DNA of 46,598 nt from Streptomyces albidus (ex Kaewkla and Franco 2022) (GTDB lineage Bacteria; Actinomycetota; Actinomycetes; Streptomycetales; Streptomycetaceae): assembly GCF_013870515.1 (NCBI RefSeq), contig NZ_JACBXA010000019.1, positions 1 to 46,598 on the forward strand, read 5' to 3'. The position numbers were made by a program, and so were the translations under genes. Positions 41,943-46,598 of the stretch are shown one piece after another; the stretch's first letter is position 1, and each line of letters starts with the position of its first letter. The notes below the pieces were generated by a model, which saw only the letters and a list, made by a program, of their open reading frames with translations, did no database searches and was not told where the DNA came from.

Positions 41943-43085
41943 ACGCCCCACGACGGTGCCCGCACGGTCGATGCAGACGACGTCGACGGCGACGGGCGCT
42001 CCCCGGAGCACACCGATGGCCTGATCCCGGGCCGCCGCCGCGACGAGGTCACCCAGCGGCACGCCCCGCGCCATGCACAACTGGAGTGCTTCCAGGCCCG
42101 TGTTGGCGGCCGCCACCGCGGAGGCCAGCTCCTCCGAGGCGCCGCCGTCGCGGGCCAGCGAGGCGAGGAAGCCCTTGTCGACCTGGGAACGTCCGGAGTG
42201 CAGGTCGAGATGTCCCGCGGCGAGTTTGGAGAGCTTGGCGAAGCCGCCGCAGAGGGTGAGCCGTTCGACGGGGTGACGCCGGACGTACTTCAGCACGGCG
42301 CCTGCGAAGTCGCCCATGTCCAGCAACGCGTCGTCGGGCAGGGCGTATTCGGCGGTCACCGTCCTCTCCGACGTCGAGCCCGTGCAGCCCGCCAGGTGGG
42401 TCCGGCCCGCCGCGCGCGCCACGTCGACACCCCGCCGGATCGAGTCGATCCACGCCGAGCAGGAGTAGGGCACCACGATTCCCGTGGTGCCGAGTACGGA
42501 GAGCCCGCCGAGAATGCCCAGACGCGGGTTCCAGGTCGAGCGGGCGATCTCCTCGCCGTTGTCCGCGGAGACGGTGATCTCGGCGTCGGCGGTGATGCCG
42601 TAATCCGCCGCCACCCGCGCGAGATGGCCACGCATCATCTCGCGCGGCACCGGGTTGATCGCGGGTTCCCCGACATCGAGGGGAAGGCCGGGGCGGGTGA
42701 CGGTCCCGACGCCGGGCCCGGCGCGGAAGTGCACGCCGTAGCCGGGCGGCAGCGCCGTCACGGTGGCCCGGATCAGCACGCCGTGTGTGACGTCCGGATC
42801 GTCGCCCGCGTCCTTGACGACACCGGCCATGGCCCGCTTCTGCGCCCCGTCGCCTTCGGTGAGCTCTTCCACGGCCAGAGCGAAGGCCGGGGTCTGGCCC
42901 TTGGGCAGGGTGATGGTCACCGGGTCGGGGAACTCCCCGGTCAGCAGCGCCGTGTAGGCGGCCGTCGCGGCGGCGGTGGCGCAGGCCCCGGTCGTCCATC
43001 CGGGCCGCAGACCGGTGTGCTTGAGTTGGGCGTCGCGTCCGCCGCCGGCGGAGTGCATCTCCGGTCCGGAATCAGCCGCAGTCAT
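41928..43085 (-). CDS. cbiD: Cobalt-precorrin-5B C1-methyltransferase CbiD
   Basis: CbiD methylates C1 after loss of the C20 unit in corrin synthesis. The 385-residue protein has the hallmark 'LRPGWTTGACATAAATAAY' near residue 26, 'GVGTVTRPGLPLDVGEPAINPVPREMM', and 'WNPRLGILGGLSVLGTTGIVVPYS' mid-protein. Its ATG (43085) is only 11 bp from the divergent cobK ATG; GAGGA for cbiD lies partly inside the cobK start region. It may be expressed by read-through from cobIJ past cobK, or from a promoter inside cobK. CbiD is the anaerobic-route enzyme, here beside the aerobic CobG. Confidence 0.96.
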   Translation of the reverse strand: MTAADSGPEMHSAGGGRDAQLKHTGLRPGWTTGACATAAATAAYTALLTGEFPDPVTITLPKGQTPAFALAVEELTEGDGAQKRAMAGVVKDAGDDPDVTHGVLIRATVTALPPGYGVHFRAGPGVGTVTRPGLPLDVGEPAINPVPREMMRGHLARVAADYGITADAEITVSADNGEEIARSTWNPRLGILGGLSVLGTTGIVVPYSCSAWIDSIRRGVDVARAAGRTHLAGCTGSTSERTVTAEYALPDDALLDMGDFAGAVLKYVRRHPVERLTLCGGFAKLSKLAAGHLDLHSGRSQVDKGFLASLARDGGASEELASAVAAANTGLEALQLCMARGVPLGDLVAAAARDQAIGVLRGAPVAVDVVCIDRAGTVVGRSGIR

Positions 43086-43096
43086 GGAAGGTCCTC

Positions 43097-43891
43097 ATGC
43101 GCATCGCCCGCCATGTGCTGATCCTCGGCGGCACCACCGAGGCGCGCCTGCTGGCCGGGCTCCTGCTGGAGGGCGGCGATCCGGCGCTGCGTGTGACGAC
43201 GTCGCTGGCGGGACGGGTCGCCGCACCGGGACGCCTGCCGGGCCCGGTACGCACCGGGGGGTTCGGCGGAGCGCACGGCATGGCGCGCTGGCTGGACGAA
43301 CACGGCGTGGACGCACTCATCGACGCCACCCATCCTTTCGCCGGCACGATCAGTTTCAACGCGGCGCAGGCCGCCTCCCTCGCCCATGTTCCCCTGCTCG
43401 CGCTGCGCCGGCCGGGCTGGACCCCCGGGGAGGGCGACGACTGGCACCCTGTCGGGTCGCTGTCCGAGGCGGCCGACGCGCTGAGCTCGCTGGGGCGGCG
43501 GGTCTTCCTCACCACCGGGCGCACGGGCCTCGCCGCCTTCGCGCACCTGGACGCCCTGTGGTTCCTGGTGCGGTCCGTGGACCCGCCCGAGGGGCCGCGC
43601 CCTGCCGACCTGGAGATGCTGCTCGACCGGGGCCCCTTCACCCTCGAAGGGGAGCGCGAACTGCTTCGCAGCCGCCGCATCGACGTGCTGGTCAGCAAGG
43701 ACAGCGGTGGTGCGGCGACCGCGCCCAAGCTCACCGCGGCGCGTGAGGCGGGCCTGCCCGTCGTGCTCGTCCGCAGGCCGCCCGTACCCGAAGGTGTGAC
43801 GGTCGCCGAGGACCCCGGGCAGGCCGCCCGCTGGCTGTACTCACGGCTCGGCTCAGGACCGGACCCACGACCGGATTCACGCCTGGGCTGA
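43097..43891 (+). CDS. cobK: Precorrin-6A reductase CobK
   Basis: A protein of 264 residues that reduces the precorrin-6A macrocycle with NADPH. The N-terminal Rossmann 'HVLILGGTTEARLLAGLLL', 'ALIDATHPFAGTISFNAAQAASLAHVPLLALRRPGW', 'RRVFLTTGRTGL' and 'IDVLVSKDSGGAATAPKLTAAREAGLPVVLVRRP' are the family blocks. GGAAGG 5 nt upstream supports ATG 43097; this ribosome site lies within the 11-bp gap and the first codon of cbiD on the other strand. The 3' end overlaps the end of cobIJ (43877-43891) on the opposite strand. Confidence 0.96.
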   Translation: MRIARHVLILGGTTEARLLAGLLLEGGDPALRVTTSLAGRVAAPGRLPGPVRTGGFGGAHGMARWLDEHGVDALIDATHPFAGTISFNAAQAASLAHVPLLALRRPGWTPGEGDDWHPVGSLSEAADALSSLGRRVFLTTGRTGLAAFAHLDALWFLVRSVDPPEGPRPADLEMLLDRGPFTLEGERELLRSRRIDVLVSKDSGGAATAPKLTAAREAGLPVVLVRRPPVPEGVTVAEDPGQAARWLYSRLGSGPDPRPDSRLG

Positions 43892-45472
43892 GGACGGGCG
43901 GGGCTCGCCGTCCGACTGGTCGCCGGGCCCGTACCTGCGAGGAGTCCACACCGCCGTCCCGCTGCCGCCGTCCCGTACGCTGCCCGCGCCTCGCCGCACC
44001 GCACGGGTCCGGGAGGATCCGACGAGCAGGATGGTGCGCATGTCGACCTGATCCGGGTCGAGTTCCGCCAGCTCCACGGTGCGTACGTGTTCCTCCGGGC
44101 CGCCGACGTCGCGGGCGACGACCACAGGGGTGTCCGGGGAGCGGTGTTCCAGGAGCACTTCGCGTGCCTTGGCGACCTGCCACGTGCGGCTGCGTGAGCC
44201 GGGGTTGTAGAGGGCCAGCGCCAGGTCGGCCGAGGCCGCGGCGGCCAGCCGCTCCGCGATGACCTCCCACGACTTGAGCCGGTCGGACAGGGAGATGACC
44301 GCGTAGTCGTGCCCGAGCGGCGCACCCACGCGCGCCGCCGCCGCGCTGGCCGCGGTCACGCCCGGCACCACACGTACCGGCACGTCCTCGTAGGTCTTCT
44401 GCGCGGCGACCTCCATCACGGCGGTGGCCATCGCGAAGACCCCCGGATCACCTGAGGAGACCACGGCCACGCGTCGTCCTCGCCGCGCCAGGTCGAGGGC
44501 GAGTTCGGCGCGTTCCGACTCCACCTTGTTGTCCGAGGCGTGCCGGAGCTGGCCGGGACGTACGGGCACACGGTCGAGGTAGGTCGCATAGCCCACCAGG
44601 TCCTGCGCGGCGGCCAGTTCGCCCCGCGCCTCAGGCGTGAGCCACAGCGGTCCGGCCGGCCCGGTGCCCAGCACCACGACCTCGCCGGGACCGGACGCCG
44701 GCACGTCGGGCTCCGGCTCCCGGCCCGTGCTGCCCGCGCGACCGGGCAGCACGGCGACGGAGAAGTACGGCACGGAGTCGGGGTCCGCCTCGGCAAGGGC
44801 GCCGGTGCGCTCCCCGCTCATGGTCGCCCGCTCCACGTAGTGCGTCTCCGCCAGCCGTCCGGAACGCTCGACCGCCCTGCGTACGGCGGGAAAGGTGCGT
44901 CCCAGCTTCATCACCACGGCGGCGTCCGTCGAGGCGAGACGGGCTGCCAGCTCCTCCTCCGGCAGCGTGCCCGGCAGGATCGTCAGCACCTCCTCGCCCT
45001 CCGCGAGCGGCGTGCCCAGCCGGGACGCCGCCGCACTGACGGAGGTCACGCCGGGGACGACCTCCGTCGGATAGCGGTCGGCGAGCCGCTTGTGCATGTG
45101 CATGTACGAGCCGTAGAAGAGCGGATCCCCCTCGGCGATGACCGCCACCGTCCGTCCGGCGTCCAGGTGCGCGGCCAGCCGCGCGGCGGACTCCGCGTAG
45201 AACTCTTCGATGGCGCCCTGGTAGCCGCCGGGATGGTCGGTGCTGCCGGTGGTCACCGGGTAGATCAGGGCCTCTTCGATGTGGTCGGGGCGCAGGTGCT
45301 CCGCGGCGATGGAGCGGGCGATGGAACGGCCGTGCTGTGCGCTGTGATAGGCGACGACGTCGGCCTCGGCGATGACCTGGACGGCCCGTACGGTCATCAG
45401 CGACGGGTCGCCGGGGCCGAGTCCGACTCCGAAGAGACGGCCGGTGGGCTGCTGCGTCTGCTGCTCGTTCAC
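43877..45472 (-). CDS. cobIJ: Fused precorrin-2 C20- / precorrin-3B C17-methyltransferase CobIJ
   Basis: A 531-residue fusion. The N-terminal CobI half (about 1-245) has '[19 protein letters not shown]', '[18 protein letters not shown]' and '[19 protein letters not shown]'; the C-terminal CobJ half (from about 268) has '[18 protein letters not shown]', '[16 protein letters not shown]', '[30 protein letters not shown]' and '[15 protein letters not shown]'. The GTG at 45472 overlaps the cobH stop by 4 nt (GTGA). Fused cobIJ is usual in actinobacteria. The tail (about 40 residues) is charged and probably disordered. Confidence 0.96.
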   Translation of the reverse strand: MNEQQTQQPTGRLFGVGLGPGDPSLMTVRAVQVIAEADVVAYHSAQHGRSIARSIAAEHLRPDHIEEALIYPVTTGSTDHPGGYQGAIEEFYAESAARLAAHLDAGRTVAVIAEGDPLFYGSYMHMHKRLADRYPTEVVPGVTSVSAAASRLGTPLAEGEEVLTILPGTLPEEELAARLASTDAAVVMKLGRTFPAVRRAVERSGRLAETHYVERATMSGERTGALAEADPDSVPYFSVAVLPGRAGSTGREPEPDVPASGPGEVVVLGTGPAGPLWLTPEARGELAAAQDLVGYATYLDRVPVRPGQLRHASDNKVESERAELALDLARRGRRVAVVSSGDPGVFAMATAVMEVAAQKTYEDVPVRVVPGVTAASAAAARVGAPLGHDYAVISLSDRLKSWEVIAERLAAAASADLALALYNPGSRSRTWQVAKAREVLLEHRSPDTPVVVARDVGGPEEHVRTVELAELDPDQVDMRTILLVGSSRTRAVRRGAGSVRDGGSGTAVWTPRRYGPGDQSDGEPRPSSAQA

Positions 45473-46152
45473 TCTTCCTCGCTTGCTATCGCGTTGATCG
45501 CGGCCACGGCGATCGCGCTGCCGCCACGGCGTCCCCGTACGACGAGGTGGTCGAGGCCCGAGGGATGTGCCGCGAGGGCGTCCTTGGACTCGGCGGCGCC
45601 GATGAAGCCGACGGGCACTCCGATGACGGCGGCGGGCCGCGGTGCACCCTCGTCGATCATCTCCAGCAGCCGGAAGAGAGCGGTCGGCGCGTTGCCGACG
45701 GCCACCACGGCTCCCTCCAGCCGGTCGCGCCACAGTTCGAGTGCGGCGGCGGTGCGCGTGGTGCCCATGCGGGCGGCGAGTTCGGGCACTCCCGGTTCGG
45801 AGAGGGTGCACACCACGTCGTTGCCGGCGGGCAGCCGCTTGCGGGTGACGCCGCTGGCGACCATCGCGGCATCGCACAGGACGGGCGCACCTGCACGCAG
45901 TGCCGCGCGGCCCCGGGCCACGACGCCCGGCGTCCAGGACAGGTCGCGCACGAGGTCCGTCATGCCGCAGGCGTGGATCATCCGAACGGCCACCCGGCTG
46001 ACGTCGTCGGGCAGTTCCGCCAGATCCGACTCGGCGCGGATGGTGGCGAAGGAGCGGCGGTAGATCGCCGCACCGTCCTTCTCGTACTCGTACTTCGCGT
46101 GCACGTCCGTCTCGTGCTCGGAGCCGTACTCGGACACGTCGCTGTCGCTCAT
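45469..46152 (-). CDS. cobH: Precorrin-8X methylmutase CobH
   Basis: CobH moves the C11 methyl to C12, giving hydrogenobyrinic acid. The 227-residue protein has catalytic His60 in '[13 protein letters not shown]', '[20 protein letters not shown]' and '[21 protein letters not shown]...[17 protein letters not shown]'. The acidic first 25 residues are a variable extension. Its ATG (46152) overlaps the cobG TGA by 4 nt and its stop overlaps the cobIJ GTG, so cobG-cobH-cobIJ form a translationally coupled operon. Confidence 0.96.
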   Translation of the reverse strand: MSDSDVSEYGSEHETDVHAKYEYEKDGAAIYRRSFATIRAESDLAELPDDVSRVAVRMIHACGMTDLVRDLSWTPGVVARGRAALRAGAPVLCDAAMVASGVTRKRLPAGNDVVCTLSEPGVPELAARMGTTRTAAALELWRDRLEGAVVAVGNAPTALFRLLEMIDEGAPRPAAVIGVPVGFIGAAESKDALAAHPSGLDHLVVRGRRGGSAIAVAAINAIASEEE

Positions 46153-46598
46153 TCCGTCTCTCGGTGGGTACGTGCTGATGCGACGGCTCGGGCGAGTTCT
46201 CCGTCCGGCACGACCCGCTTCCGTGTGGAGCCCTCTGCCTGAACGGCCACCGTATAGCCGTCCTCCCCGGCGACGACATCGACCCGGTCACCCCGCGGAC
46301 GTCCGCAGCGGCGTTCGCAGCCCGACCAGTAGACGGGCAGCAGACCCGGCCGCGCCGCGGTCTCCGGGGAGCCGGCGGGCTCGGTGAGTTCACCGGTCCC
46401 GGTGATCCGGGCGGCGGCGTCGGACCGTACGTCGCGGTGCGAACGGGCGCAGCCGGGAAGGCCGGTGCAGGCGCCCACACCCAGCCAGGGCGAGCCGTCG
46501 TGGGTGATGAGCCCTGCCTCGTCCAGCGCCGGCAGCAGCTCCCGGGCGCTTTCCCGCGGCAGTCCCGGAAGCACCACGCCGCGCCAGGGCGTGACCCG
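46149..46598 (-). CDS. cobG: Precorrin-3B synthase CobG, C-terminal part (cut by window edge)
   Basis: The last 149 residues of CobG, open to the right edge. '[14 protein letters not shown]', '[21 protein letters not shown]' and '[15 protein letters not shown]' are the C-terminal blocks of this sulfite/nitrite reductase-like protein; the cysteines are those expected to bind the 4Fe-4S cluster with sirohaem-type geometry in the family. CobG uses oxygen to hydroxylate C20 and form the lactone of precorrin-3B, so it marks the aerobic route. The stop overlaps the cobH ATG. Confidence 0.92.
   Translation of the reverse strand, partial: RVTPWRGVVLPGLPRESARELLPALDEAGLITHDGSPWLGVGACTGLPGCARSHRDVRSDAAARITGTGELTEPAGSPETAARPGLLPVYWSGCERRCGRPRGDRVDVVAGEDGYTVAVQAEGSTRKRVVPDGELARAVASARTHRETE

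Noticed and set aside
43877..46480. 867-residue cobIJ frame extending through cobH and into cobG
   Set aside because: The extension is an out-of-frame reading of cobH and cobG. GTG 45472 overlaps the cobH stop as in a coupled operon and starts the CobI domain.

Overview
The window is chromosomal DNA of a Streptomyces or close relative. Its GC content is very high, GTG starts and AGGAGG-type ribosome sites are common, and the block lipB, lipA, a 59-residue protein, a DUF4191 membrane protein, an RDD protein and glnA matches the conserved order seen in Streptomyces genomes. It breaks into three parts.

(1) Positions 1-6005 are core metabolism: the N-terminal part of an XRE-type regulator (cut by the left edge), lipoate synthesis (lipB, lipA), small membrane proteins, and type I glutamine synthetase glnA with a textbook double GlnR box upstream. 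Strong hairpin terminators separate the units.

(2) Positions 6141-39745 are accessory. The dominant feature is one minus-strand gene of about 10 kb (6141-16124) that encodes 34 tandem Ig-like domains and almost nothing else: no recognisable signal peptide, no wall anchor, no catalytic domain. About nine domains (roughly 2.64 kb) form a higher-order unit present nearly three times, with near-identical tracts and a mosaic of codon styles. Upstream on the same strand is a membrane protein with a zinc ribbon at one end and a Gly/His-rich tail at the other; between them lies a decayed NB-ARC/TPR regulator fragment. The rest is a series of small regulator-plus-target modules (GntR with a membrane protein, TetR with a divergent membrane protein, FadR-type GntR with a divergent Nramp-like transporter), each with a visible inverted repeat, plus an exporter, a divergent protein kinase, a secreted EEP-fold nuclease/phosphatase, VOC proteins (one intact, one truncated), a methyltransferase, an acetyltransferase, a GH18-like lipoprotein facing a PBP4-type carboxypeptidase, a PLP enzyme, and two RibD-C reductases.

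(3) Positions 39889-46598 are a cobalamin (corrin ring) cluster: cobL and cobM on plus, cbiD on minus, cobK on plus, then cobIJ, cobH and cobG on minus, with cobG cut by the right edge. The genes alternate strands very tightly: the cbiD and cobK start codons are 11 bp apart and the cbiD and cobM tails overlap. The oxygen-dependent enzyme CobG is found with CbiD, classically the anaerobic-route enzyme.

The strongest candidates for undescribed biology are the 34-domain Ig-like protein with its neighbouring zinc-ribbon/Gly-His membrane protein, and the Nramp-like transporter that lacks the metal-binding motifs. No rRNA, tRNA, CRISPR array, insertion sequence or prophage gene was recognised.
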